Origin: Arthrobacter sp. NicSoilB8
GTDB lineage: Bacteria; Actinomycetota; Actinomycetes; Actinomycetales; Micrococcaceae
Reading direction: 5' to 3'
Length of the DNA stretch: 64,000 nucleotides
Assembly (NCBI RefSeq): GCF_019977355.1
Contig: NZ_AP024655.1
Coordinates: forward strand, 1,736,001 to 1,800,000
Shown here: piece after piece, positions 8,976 to 16,845 of the stretch
Position numbering within the stretch: the first letter of the stretch is position 1
Layout of the letters: every line of letters begins with the position of its first letter
Translations under genes and position numbers: made by a program
The notes under the pieces: model-generated
What the model saw: the letters and a program-made list of their open reading frames with translations, nothing else
Told to the model about the DNA's origin: nothing
The model's database searches: none

Positions 8976-10367
8976 GTGACCGAGCTATCTGAGAAACCAG
9001 TTTCCCCGCTGACCAGCACCGCCCAGAGCGGAGCCGCCAACTATCCCGGCCTGGACAACTGGCGTGAGCTCCCGGCCTCGCAGCAGCCCACGTGGTCGGA
9101 CCAGGCTGTCTTCGAGGCGTCCGTCAAGGAACTTTCCGTCCTGCCGCCGCTCGTCTTCGCGGGCGAAGTGGACATCCTTCGCGAACGGCTCGCCGCGGCC
9201 GCGCAGGGCAAGGCTTTCCTGCTCCAGGGTGGCGACTGCGCCGAGACCTTCGAGGCGGCGACAGCTGACAAGATCAGTGCCCGCGTCCGGACCATCCTGC
9301 AGATGGCAGTGGTCCTCACCTACGGTGCGGCCATGCCGGTCATCAAGATGGGCCGCATGGCGGGGCAGTTCGCCAAGCCGCGCTCCTCCAACGACGAAAC
9401 GCGCGACGGCGTCACCCTCCCGGCGTACCGCGGCGACATCGTGAACGGCTACGACTTCACCCCGGAATCCCGGGCGCATGATGCCAGCCGGATGCTGAAG
9501 GCATACCACACCTCCGCCTCCACCCTGAACCTGATCCGCGCCTTCACGCAGGGCGGCTTTGCGGACCTGCGCCTGGTGCACCAGTGGAACAAGGGCTTCA
9601 CCGAAAACCCTGCGCACGCCCGCTACGAGTCGCTGGCCCGGGACATCGACCGCGCCATCAAGTTCATGTCCTCCTGCGGCGCCGACTTCGAGGCCCTCAA
9701 GCGCGTGGAGTTCTACGCCAGCCATGAAGCCCTGCTGCTGGACTACGAGCGCGCCCTGACCCGCATCGATTCGCGCACCGGGCTGCCCTACGACACCTCG
9801 GCCCACTTCCTGTGGATCGGGGAGCGCACCCGCGAACTGGACCACGCGCACGTTGATTTCCTCTCCCGTGTCCGCAACCCGATCGGCGTGAAGCTCGGCC
9901 CGTCAACGAGCGGCGACGACGCCCTGCGCCTGATCGACAAGCTCGATCCGGAGCGGGAGCCCGGCCGGCTCACCTTCATCACCCGCATGGGCGCCGGCAA
10001 CATCCGCGAGAAGCTCCCCCCGATCGTCGAGCGCGTCACTGCCTCCGGGGCGCAGGTCCTGTGGGTCACCGACCCCATGCACGGCAACACGGTCACCTCG
10101 CCCAACGGCTACAAGACCCGTAACTTCGACGACGTCATCGATGAAGTGCGCGGGTTCTTCGAAGTCCACCACGCGCTCGGCACCGTTCCCGGCGGCCTGC
10201 ACGTGGAGATGACCGGCGACGACGTCGCCGAGTGCCTCGGCGGAGCCGACCCGATCGACCAGGAAGCGTTCCTGGACCGCTACGAATCGGTCTGCGATCC
10301 GCGCCTGAACCACATGCAGTCCCTGGAAATGGCGTTCCTCGTGGCCGGTGCCCTCGCCAAGCGCTGA
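8976..10367 (+). CDS. aroG: Class II 3-deoxy-7-phosphoheptulonate (DAHP) synthase
   Basis: First enzyme of the shikimate pathway: condenses phosphoenolpyruvate with erythrose 4-phosphate to DAHP. At 463 aa it has the length of class II (plant/mycobacterial type) enzymes. Key segments are FLLQGGDCAETF (metal-binding Cys), KMGRMAGQFAKPRS, LWIGERTRELDHAHVDF, GVKLGPST, RMGAGNIREKLPP and the C-terminal GGLHVEMTG. In mycobacteria the orthologue Rv2178c forms a complex with chorismate mutase and is feedback-inhibited; whether this one is cannot be seen. It is monocistronic with its own terminator. The start is GTG with a TATCCT hexamer six bases upstream, suggesting a leaderless message. Confidence 0.93.
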   Translation: MTELSEKPVSPLTSTAQSGAANYPGLDNWRELPASQQPTWSDQAVFEASVKELSVLPPLVFAGEVDILRERLAAAAQGKAFLLQGGDCAETFEAATADKISARVRTILQMAVVLTYGAAMPVIKMGRMAGQFAKPRSSNDETRDGVTLPAYRGDIVNGYDFTPESRAHDASRMLKAYHTSASTLNLIRAFTQGGFADLRLVHQWNKGFTENPAHARYESLARDIDRAIKFMSSCGADFEALKRVEFYASHEALLLDYERALTRIDSRTGLPYDTSAHFLWIGERTRELDHAHVDFLSRVRNPIGVKLGPSTSGDDALRLIDKLDPEREPGRLTFITRMGAGNIREKLPPIVERVTASGAQVLWVTDPMHGNTVTSPNGYKTRNFDDVIDEVRGFFEVHHALGTVPGGLHVEMTGDDVAECLGGADPIDQEAFLDRYESVCDPRLNHMQSLEMAFLVAGALAKR

Positions 10368-10465
10368 GCTGCTGGGCTGACTGCAAAAAGATCACTGTCG
10401 GAGAATCTGACTGTCGGAGAAGCTCACTGGCAAAGGTTCCTGAAACATAAACTCGCTGACAGAAC

Positions 10466-10503
10466 GCTCCGCCCGGCTGAACCAGCCGGGCGGAGCCTGT
10501 TTA
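10466..10503 (+). terminator. Terminator of DAHP synthase gene
   Basis: Perfect 13-bp stem GCTCCGCCCGGCT (10466-10478) with its complement at 10484-10496, a five-base loop and a following CTGTTTAA. It lies about 100 bases after the stop. Confidence 0.85.
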
Positions 10504-10594
10504 ACCGGGGGTGCCGGTCTCCTTTCAGAGGTTGTGTGCGGGAATGAGCGGTTGAAATGGCTGGCTGGGCCGTGGGCCGACTGCTTCCGGGGAT

Positions 10595-10790
10595 GACCTT
10601 GACGACCTTTGAAGAGGTCCCGTGGAATGCCCCCTGCTACGCGCGTTTGGGCTTCGTCCGGATACCCGAATGTCAGTGGTCCCCGGGCATTCGCCGGATC
10701 GTGCAGGCAGAAAATGAGCACGGCTTGGACGCGTGGTCGCGGGTCGTCATGAAAAAGCCCCTACCGTGGGGTGGGCTCCGCGTCCCTTAG
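10595..10790 (+). pseudogene. C-terminal remnant of a GNAT N-acetyltransferase
   Basis: The 10368-10975 interval has no complete gene. In one plus-strand frame from about 10595 it reads TTFEEVPWNAPCYARLGF, then WSPGIRRIV and GLDAWSRVVMKKPL to a stop at 10790. That pattern (NAPxYxRLGF, then a W-P-G-L-R-I segment, then RVVM) is typical of the last third of GNAT acetyltransferases. The N-terminal part with the acetyl-CoA P-loop is absent, and no such sequence was found upstream, where the DAHP synthase terminator lies. It is therefore probably a decayed fragment. The remaining bases to 10975 show no supported gene. Confidence 0.5.
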
Positions 10791-10975
10791 GTCGCCCCTA
10801 GTCGTCCTGGAGGGCATTAGCGCACTGATTCACCACCGGAGGCGTGGCTGCCGACGCCCTCGGGAACACCAGGTTGGCACCTCCCCGGATCGGAGTTGAG
10901 CCCCGCCAAAGTGTTCGGCCCGGGAAGCCCGTTCCCCAAACGGGACGGAGGCGGCAGCTCAGACCAGCGACGCCG

Positions 10976-12049
10976 TCACCAACCGCCGCGCGTGGGCGTA
11001 TGTCCTTTTCGGGCATCGTCTGGCATTGTCATTTCGGCCCGCAGGCCCAGGAGTCGGATCGGACGGCCCGCTTCGATTCCGGCCGCGAGGTCCAGGGCCC
11101 GCGTGAGGATTTCGTTCGGGTCGGACGTTTCGGGAATCTTCCTCGTGAGGGTTTTGGTGACGAACGGCGCGTACCGAACCTTGAGGGTCAGCCCAACCAC
11201 GGGCCGTCCTTCGGCAGCAACATCCTCCAGGACATGCGCTGTCAGCTCCCTGACGGCGCCGTCCACCTGGGAGGGCTCGGTCAGGTCCCGCTGGAAGGTG
11301 GTCTCCCGGCTATGCCCGTGGGCAACCCATGGGGTGTCGTCCACAACGCTGGCACCGTCCCCGCGGCCGAGCTCCGCGTACCAAGGACCCATCTTGGGGC
11401 CGAACTCCGGGACCAGGTCTTGGGGGTCGGATGCGGCGAGCTCGGCGACTGTGTTGATGCCCAGCTTGGCCAGTCGGCCCGACACTTTGGCTCCGACGCC
11501 CCACAGGTCCTTGGTGGGCCGACTGCCCATGACGTCTAGCCAGTTCCCGGCAGTGAGACGGAAGACGCCGGCCGGCTTGCCGAAACCGGTGGCGACCTTG
11601 GCTCGGACCAAGGTGTCGCCGATGCCCACACTGCAATGCAGCTGCGTTCGCTCCAGGACAGCGGCCTGCACCTGCCGGGCGTAGGCTTCCGGATTCTCTG
11701 TCTCAATGCCGATAAAGGCTTCATCCCAACCCAGCACCTGCACGGTAGCACCGGGCTGGGCGCGCAGTGTAGCCATCACCGTTTCAGACGCCGCGAGGTA
11801 AGCCTCGTGGTCGACGGGCAGGATCACAGCGTCGGGCACCTTCCGGGCCGCAATGCGGAGGGGCATTCCGGAACCCACGCCGAATGCCCTGGCTTCGTAG
11901 GATGCGGTCGACACCACAGCCCGTTCCGTGGGGTCGCCCCGACCGCCGACAATGATCGGCTTGCCCGCAAGCTCCGGCCGCCGGAGCACTTCGACCGCCG
12001 CGATGAACTGGTCGAGATCGACGTGCAGCACCCACCGGATTCCGCTCAC
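10976..12049 (-). CDS. dinB2: DinB2-type Y-family DNA polymerase (DNA polymerase IV-like)
   Basis: A 357-aa Y-family translesion polymerase. The metal ligands lie in HVDLDQFIAAVE (Asp11, Asp13) and GWDEAF (Asp-Glu near residue 109). ASYEARAFGVGSGMPL, SVGIGDTLVRAKVATGFGKP and LWGVGAKVSGRLAKLGI are the fingers/palm and helix-hairpin-helix regions. The closest match I can recall is mycobacterial DinB2, which shares LHVDLDQF and the unusual WDEA motif. At the steric-gate position (second residue after DxDQ) there is Ile16 where most DinB proteins have Phe or Tyr. No clear C-terminal clamp-binding motif is seen. The start is GTG; a CAGACT hexamer lies six bases upstream. A second, canonical DinB is at 18.5 kb. 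Confidence 0.88.
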   Translation of the reverse strand: MSGIRWVLHVDLDQFIAAVEVLRRPELAGKPIIVGGRGDPTERAVVSTASYEARAFGVGSGMPLRIAARKVPDAVILPVDHEAYLAASETVMATLRAQPGATVQVLGWDEAFIGIETENPEAYARQVQAAVLERTQLHCSVGIGDTLVRAKVATGFGKPAGVFRLTAGNWLDVMGSRPTKDLWGVGAKVSGRLAKLGINTVAELAASDPQDLVPEFGPKMGPWYAELGRGDGASVVDDTPWVAHGHSRETTFQRDLTEPSQVDGAVRELTAHVLEDVAAEGRPVVGLTLKVRYAPFVTKTLTRKIPETSDPNEILTRALDLAAGIEAGRPIRLLGLRAEMTMPDDARKGHTPTRGGW

Positions 12050-12240
12050 GCCACCAGTCTGCCCTAAACATCCCAGACAAGCACCGGCTCTCCACAGAGC
12101 CTGGCCGCTGCGCCGGCGGCCTCGAATAAGCCGCTGCGAGTGATCGCGGCCATGGCAGACGCGGGCCCCGAGTATGTCGGGTCAGCCTGGCGGAGCTATT
12201 TTGTGCGGTGAGCCGGCTTTAGGCGGAGCGACGACTTCGG

Positions 12241-14421
12241 TCAGACCACGGTCAGCGTGACGACCGAGCCTTCCGGGACGCTCGTGTTCACCGGATCCTG
12301 GGCGCGGACGGTGCCGAAGAAGCCGCCCAGGATATTGTCGACCTGGACCTTGAAGCCGAGTTCCTCGAGGGCTTTCTGGGCTTCCGAGGCTTGTTTCCCG
12401 ATGAAGCTTGGCACCTCGACGAGCCTCGGGCCCTTGGAGATGATGAGGGTGACCGAGCCGCCCTTGGTCAGGTTGCCGGAGGCCGGGTCCTGAGCCACCA
12501 CAGCGCCCTTCGGGACGCTCCGGTCATTGACGGTCTCCGGGGAGACCACGGCCTTCAGGCCGGCAGCCTCGAGGGCCTTGACCGCGGCACCCTGCTCCTG
12601 GCCGCGCACATCCGGAACCGGAATGGGCTGCGGGCCCTTGGAGACCGTCAGGGCCACGGGCGTCCCGTGCTTGACGGGGTTTCCACTGCGCGGCGCCTGG
12701 GCCAGGACAGTCCCGGCGGGCGCCGACTCGTCGAACGTCTCGGTAATCGGGCCGAGAGCCATCTCGGCGCCGTTGAGGGCGGTTTTGGCCTCATCCAGGG
12801 TCTTTCCGGTGAGCTCCGGCAGCGGGAACAGCTGCGGGCCCTTGGAGACGGCAAGTGAGACGGGCTGGAATTTCCGGATGACCTCGCCGGCAGTCGGCTC
12901 TGAGCCGACCACGAGGCCCGGCGAAACGTTGTCATCGAACACGTCCTTGACGGTCGATTGGAACCCAGCCGTGCGGAGCAGGTCCTGGGCCTCGGCAACC
13001 GTCTTGTTGGCCACCGGGGGAATCGTTCCGGGCGAGCCCGGCCCCATGCCGAAGAACCAGCCGGCGACGGCGGCGAGCAGCGCCGCGACCACGAGCAGGA
13101 CAATCCACAGCAGCCCGCGGCGTCGGGGGTTTCCTTCGTGCAGGGTCTTGGTGGGCGTGGCAGCGGCGCGCTGGCGCGCCTTCTCCTCGTCCCGGTCCAG
13201 CTTGCGCTGGGCACGCTTGCTGGGGGCAACCGCAACCTCGCCGGCATCGTCGTACCCGGCAGGGCTCCGGTAGGCCGCCTCGTCCGGAGCGGACAACGGT
13301 CCGTAGGCAGGACGCTGCGGGGCACTGGACATCACCGTGGTCGGGTTGCCGTTGTTGCGGGCGATCATTTCGGTGGGCCGTTGCAGGCTGCCGACCGCCT
13401 CGGTGGGCTGCTGGAACCTGCCGTACGTTTCGGTGGGCATTTCAGAAGGAGCTGGCACATAGGCGGTTTCCCGCGCGTCCGACGCCGGGACCGGGCCGCC
13501 GGGCGGGCGGGCCGGCGGGGCGGCCACGGCGGGCAGCGCGCTGCGAACCGCGGCCGGCGGCTGGAGGTCGAGTTCGGCGTCGCTGAGGTTGGTCCTGATG
13601 TGCCGGAGTTCGCTCAGGAGCGCGTTCCCGTCGACGGGGCGCTTGTCAGGGTCCCTGTCCGTGCACCATTGCACGAGTTCGTCGATTTCCGCGGCCAGCC
13701 CCGGCACCTCCGCGGAGGGGGCGTCCACGGTGGAATTGACGTGCTGGTAGGCGACCTGGATGGGCACCTCGCCGTCGAACGGCTGACGGCCGGTGATCAT
13801 TTCGTAGAGCATGATCCCCACCGAGTAGATGTCGCTGCGGGCATCAGCCTGCTTGCCCAGGACGAGCTCGGGGGAGAGGTAGGCGACGGTCCCGATCAGG
13901 GCGCCGGTGCTCGTTGACGTCGAGATGGCGCGTGCCAGTCCGAAGTCGCCGAGCTTGATCCGCCCGTCGTCGGCGATTAGGACGTTTTCCGGCTTGATGT
14001 CCCGGTGGATCATTCCGGCGGCGTGCGCGGCGCCCAGGCCCTCAACCACCGGGTCGATCAGCGCCAGGGCCAGCCGCGGTGACAGGGCACCCTTGTCATT
14101 GAGGACGTCCCGCAGCGTGTGTCCCTTGATGTACTCCATGACGAGGTAGGCGAGGCGCCCGTCCTCGCCCTGGTCCAGGACGCCCACTACGTGGGGGTGG
14201 GAGAGCCGGGCGGCCGCTTTGGCTTCGCGCCCCAGCCGGTCCAGGAACTGGGGGTCGTCGGCAAGATGGGGGTGCAGCACTTTCAGCGCGACATCGCGCT
14301 CAAGGCGCTGGTCCGTGGCGAGGTACACGGTGGACATCCCGCCGCGGGCAAGCCTGGATTGAACCTGGTAGCGGTTGTCCACCAGGTTCCCGACGAGAGC
14401 GTCCGACACGTATTCCTGCAC
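12241..14421 (-). CDS. pknL: Membrane Ser/Thr protein kinase with four PASTA domains (PknL-type)
   Basis: A 726-aa Hanks-type kinase. The cytosolic kinase domain (about 15-280) has the glycine loop LARGGMSTVY, Lys47 in VALKV, catalytic HRDIKPEN (139-144), DFG (159-161) and the SPE-type segment YLSPEL. A proline-rich linker follows, then one TM helix near 434-456 and four extracellular PASTA repeats (PxVxGKTxxEA-type) to the C-terminus, which sense peptidoglycan or lipid II. The adjacent LysM hydrolase, Rv2175c-type gene and idsA give the mycobacterial pknL neighbourhood; the pknA-pknB-pstP cluster is not here. I therefore favour PknL over PknB. The GTG at 14421 has a TACGAT hexamer six bases upstream (leaderless type). 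Confidence 0.88.
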   Translation of the reverse strand: MQEYVSDALVGNLVDNRYQVQSRLARGGMSTVYLATDQRLERDVALKVLHPHLADDPQFLDRLGREAKAAARLSHPHVVGVLDQGEDGRLAYLVMEYIKGHTLRDVLNDKGALSPRLALALIDPVVEGLGAAHAAGMIHRDIKPENVLIADDGRIKLGDFGLARAISTSTSTGALIGTVAYLSPELVLGKQADARSDIYSVGIMLYEMITGRQPFDGEVPIQVAYQHVNSTVDAPSAEVPGLAAEIDELVQWCTDRDPDKRPVDGNALLSELRHIRTNLSDAELDLQPPAAVRSALPAVAAPPARPPGGPVPASDARETAYVPAPSEMPTETYGRFQQPTEAVGSLQRPTEMIARNNGNPTTVMSSAPQRPAYGPLSAPDEAAYRSPAGYDDAGEVAVAPSKRAQRKLDRDEEKARQRAAATPTKTLHEGNPRRRGLLWIVLLVVAALLAAVAGWFFGMGPGSPGTIPPVANKTVAEAQDLLRTAGFQSTVKDVFDDNVSPGLVVGSEPTAGEVIRKFQPVSLAVSKGPQLFPLPELTGKTLDEAKTALNGAEMALGPITETFDESAPAGTVLAQAPRSGNPVKHGTPVALTVSKGPQPIPVPDVRGQEQGAAVKALEAAGLKAVVSPETVNDRSVPKGAVVAQDPASGNLTKGGSVTLIISKGPRLVEVPSFIGKQASEAQKALEELGFKVQVDNILGGFFGTVRAQDPVNTSVPEGSVVTLTVV

Positions 14422-14427
14422 CTTACA

Positions 14428-14433
14428 ATCGTA
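14428..14433 (-). promoter_or_regulatory. -10 hexamer TACGAT, leaderless-type, before the PASTA kinase
   Basis: On the minus strand TACGAT is followed by six bases and then the GTG start codon, so the message would begin at the start codon. Confidence 0.5.
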
Positions 14434-14447
14434 GTCGCTGGACAGAA

Positions 14448-14480
14448 ACGGGCCCGAATCAACATGCGATCCGGGCCCGT
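14448..14480 (-). terminator. Terminator of the LysM transglycosylase gene
   Basis: Nine-base complementary arms ACGGGCCCG (14448-14456) and CGGGCCCGT (14472-14480), with three more inner pairs (ATC/GAT). Read on the minus strand it is followed by TTTCTG. It separates the transglycosylase from the kinase gene. Confidence 0.7.
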
Positions 14481-14540
14481 AGCGTCACGCTCCGCTGTGC
14501 TGGAGCCTGTGGTGGAGCAGTATTTGGTGCCGGTGTCCGG

Positions 14541-15944
14541 TTAGCGGAACAGCTGCCGGTTGGCCTTGATGGAGGCCACGTACGCCTTGGTGTCCTCAAA
14601 CATGCCGTTCTGGCTGACCGAGTACTGGCCCTGGTAATAGCCGGCAATGGCGCTGTCCAGGTCGGGGCTCGTGCCGACCAGCTGGCGGATGATCGCGACG
14701 CCTGCCGTGGCGTTGTCATACGGATCCAGCAGGTTCAGCTTGCGGCCCACGAGGTCCGAGGCCCACTCGCCGGAGGACGGGATGACCTGCATGGTGCCGA
14801 TGGCATTGGCCGGGGACACCGCCCGCTGGTCGAAGCCGGATTCCTGGAGCGCGAAGGCCAGGGCCAGGCTGGAGTCCAAGCCCATGCGCCGTGCCGTGTC
14901 CGCCACAATGGACTTCATCTGCTCGCGGGTGGGGACCGGAGAAGCGTTGAGCAGGGCCTTGTTCTGGTTGGCCGAGCTGACCACGGCTGCCGGGTAGCTG
15001 AACCCGAGGAACGTGCTGGGCACAAGCGGCGTGGTCGCAGCAGGATTGCTTGACGCGGGTGCGATCGTCGATGCGCCGGGGATGGCGAGCTTCTGCCCCG
15101 GGTAGATGATGCTGGACATCGTCAGCCGGTTGGCGGACAGAATGTCCGAGAGCCGGACGCCGTTGCGTGCCGCGATGCCGGAGAGGGTGTCGCCGGCCTT
15201 GATGGTGTAGGAACCGGATGCGGCCGACGTCGACGGCGTTGCGGGTGCCGTCGTGGTCGCCGCGGGAGCGGACGGAGCCGGAGCGCTGGAGCCGCCGCCG
15301 ACCTTGACCTTCTGGCCGGGGTAGATGATGGAGCCCATATTGAGCCCGTTCCACTTGAAGACCTCGGAAAGCCCGACGCCGTGGCGGGCCGCGATGGCGC
15401 CCAGGGTGTCGCCTGCCTTCACGACGTAGACGCGGCTTCCGCCACCGGCGGAATTAACAGAAGCGGTCGTGACAGAAGCGGAACTCGCCGGTGCGGCCGG
15501 AGCCGCCGGCGTCGTCGCCGAGCCTGTGAGCTTGATCTTCTGCCCCGGGTAGATGATGGTGTTCGCCTGCAGCTTGTTCAGCTTGAGCACGGCGTAGGTG
15601 TCCAGGCCGTACCGGCCGGCCACGGCGCTGATGGTGTCGCCGCGGGCGATCGTGTATTCGGCGGGAACGGCCGGCTTCGCCGGACGCAACGCCGCGGGCA
15701 GGGTTGCCGGCACGGACGCCGCGGGGATCACTGCAGCCTTCAGGGACGTTGCCACGTCCGCAGTGGCCTGGGCCCGCATGGCCGCCGCGAGGGTTGCCGG
15801 GATAGCGCGCGCACGCGATTCGGCCGCGGCAGGCTGGGCGATCGCCAGGGAGGAAAGCACGACGGCGGGAAGCGCCGCCGTCGTCGCCGCGATCAGCGGC
15901 AGGCTGGGCCTCGGGTGATGCTGTGGCGAACGTGAGGTTGTCAT
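14541..15944 (-). CDS. Secreted LysM/SLT lytic transglycosylase
   Basis: An exported cell-wall hydrolase of 467 aa. The N-terminus is a signal peptide ending near AIAQPAAA. Three LysM modules follow (each YTI/YVVKAGDT...GLS/LDT...IYPGQKIKL type), separated by Ala/Ser/Pro/Thr linkers, and bind peptidoglycan glycans. The C-terminal part from about 345 is a soluble lytic transglycosylase fold, with the catalytic Glu in FALQESGF and the motifs GTMQVIPS and AIAGYYQGQ. The ATG at 15944 is preferred over a start 16 codons upstream because GAAGAGG precedes it and the signal peptide follows at once. Upstream lies a six-unit GTnAC repeat array. It is probably involved in wall remodelling during growth or division. 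Confidence 0.9.
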   Translation of the reverse strand: MTTSRSPQHHPRPSLPLIAATTAALPAVVLSSLAIAQPAAAESRARAIPATLAAAMRAQATADVATSLKAAVIPAASVPATLPAALRPAKPAVPAEYTIARGDTISAVAGRYGLDTYAVLKLNKLQANTIIYPGQKIKLTGSATTPAAPAAPASSASVTTASVNSAGGGSRVYVVKAGDTLGAIAARHGVGLSEVFKWNGLNMGSIIYPGQKVKVGGGSSAPAPSAPAATTTAPATPSTSAASGSYTIKAGDTLSGIAARNGVRLSDILSANRLTMSSIIYPGQKLAIPGASTIAPASSNPAATTPLVPSTFLGFSYPAAVVSSANQNKALLNASPVPTREQMKSIVADTARRMGLDSSLALAFALQESGFDQRAVSPANAIGTMQVIPSSGEWASDLVGRKLNLLDPYDNATAGVAIIRQLVGTSPDLDSAIAGYYQGQYSVSQNGMFEDTKAYVASIKANRQLFR

Positions 15945-15993
15945 TGGAAAGATCCTCTTCTCAGCGGCAACGCTGCGGTCAGGCCGGTACAAC

Positions 15994-16047
15994 TGGTGTT
16001 ACCAGTGTGACAAAAGTTATTGCTGTTACAAATGTGATCTAAGTGAA
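15994..16047 (-). promoter_or_regulatory. Array of six 9-bp GTnAC-type repeats (MtrA-like operator)
   Basis: On the minus strand, six consecutive 9-base units each carry NT(A/C)AC at the same phase, for example GTAACAGCA, GTCACACTG and GTAACACCA. The array ends 49 bases before the transglycosylase ATG. Direct 9-bp repeats with GTCACAGCG-like cores are the described binding mode of the response regulator MtrA, which controls wall hydrolase genes in actinobacteria. Assignment to MtrA is inference. Confidence 0.6.
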
Positions 16048-16253
16048 TGTCTCATGAATTGGCAATTAGCACAAGAACCGTTTGATATTCCGTAAAGCCG
16101 TTTTCGGCGGAGTGTCGGCCGGCCGGCGTCCCGGCAGAGTCCCTGATGGACCGGAGGGCATTCCCCGGAGGACCGGCGCGCCTGCGGCCGCGGCCGTCAT
16201 TTCCACGGCCGCCGACTAGGCGCCGGGGCATCGGGCGTGGCAATCTTTATCCC

Positions 16254-16607
16254 GTGAGTAATGTAGAAAGCCTCGTGGGCGAATGGCTGCCCCTGCCCGA
16301 TGTCGCACAGCTTCTGAACGTATCTATTACCAAGGTCCATGCACTTCTGGACGAGCGTGCACTGGCGGCCCTGAGAATCGGTGACCGGCGCATCCGGTCC
16401 ATACCGGCGGCTTTCATCCAGGACGGCCACGCAGTGGAGAGCCTGAAGGGCACCATCATTGTCCTTTCCGACGCCGGATACTCGGACGAGGAACTGATTA
16501 CCTGGCTCTTCACCCCGGACGAGTCCCTCCGCGGCCGGCCGATCGACGCCCTGCGGGAAGGGCGCAAGACCGAAATCCGCCGCAGGGCACAGTCCCTGGC
16601 CTGGTAG
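16254..16607 (+). CDS. Rv2175c-type DNA-binding protein (kinase substrate family)
   Basis: A 117-aa protein with an N-terminal winged-helix/excisionase-like fold (EWLPLPDVAQLLNVSITKVHALLDERALAALRIGDRRIRSIPAAFI) and a C-terminal helical part (GYSDEELITWLF, SLRGRPIDALREGRKTEIRRRAQ). The family member Rv2175c of Mycobacterium tuberculosis binds DNA and is phosphorylated by PknL, its gene neighbour; here the PASTA kinase lies two genes away. The start is GTG at 16254; the frame extends upstream, but only with a low-complexity Arg/Pro sequence. The stop codon falls inside a 15-bp tandem repeat. It converges on idsA across a palindrome. Confidence 0.85.
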   Translation: MSNVESLVGEWLPLPDVAQLLNVSITKVHALLDERALAALRIGDRRIRSIPAAFIQDGHAVESLKGTIIVLSDAGYSDEELITWLFTPDESLRGRPIDALREGRKTEIRRRAQSLAW

Positions 16608-16643
16608 GAAACCGGCTGGTAGGAAACCGGCTGGTAGGAAGCC
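16601..16643. repeat. 15-bp tandem repeat spanning a stop codon
   Basis: The unit CTGGTAGGAAACCGG occurs twice perfectly and once partially. The first copy contains the TAG stop of the Rv2175c-type gene (CTGG-TAG), so each further copy adds another in-frame TAG just behind it. Confidence 0.9.
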
Positions 16644-16689
16644 TGCCGGCGGCAATGACAGCCGGCAGCACCCCTAAGACGTGCCGTTT

Positions 16690-16727
16690 GCGGGCCGTGT
16701 ACAGCGCATGCGCTGTACACGGCCCGC
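16690..16727. terminator. 38-bp perfect palindrome between convergent genes
   Basis: GCGGGCCGTGTACAGCGCA and its exact complement adjoin without a loop (16690-16708 and 16709-16727). On the plus side it is followed by GTGTTTTC. It lies between the Rv2175c-type gene (plus) and idsA (minus) and probably terminates both. Confidence 0.7.
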
Positions 16728-16845
16728 GGTGTTTTCGTTCTGCTTTTCGCGCGCTGCCTTCGCATATTGGTTTCGCAAGCCGGGAGTCCTGCCCGGTTGC
16801 GGGCGCCCGGCCTGTCTGCAGGGCCGGGTGCCCCGGATGTTTGGG

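Noticed and set aside
16052-16243. Small minus-strand frame upstream of the transglycosylase
   Set aside because: Arg/Gly/Pro-rich, no start signal, and lies in the regulatory region between divergent genes.
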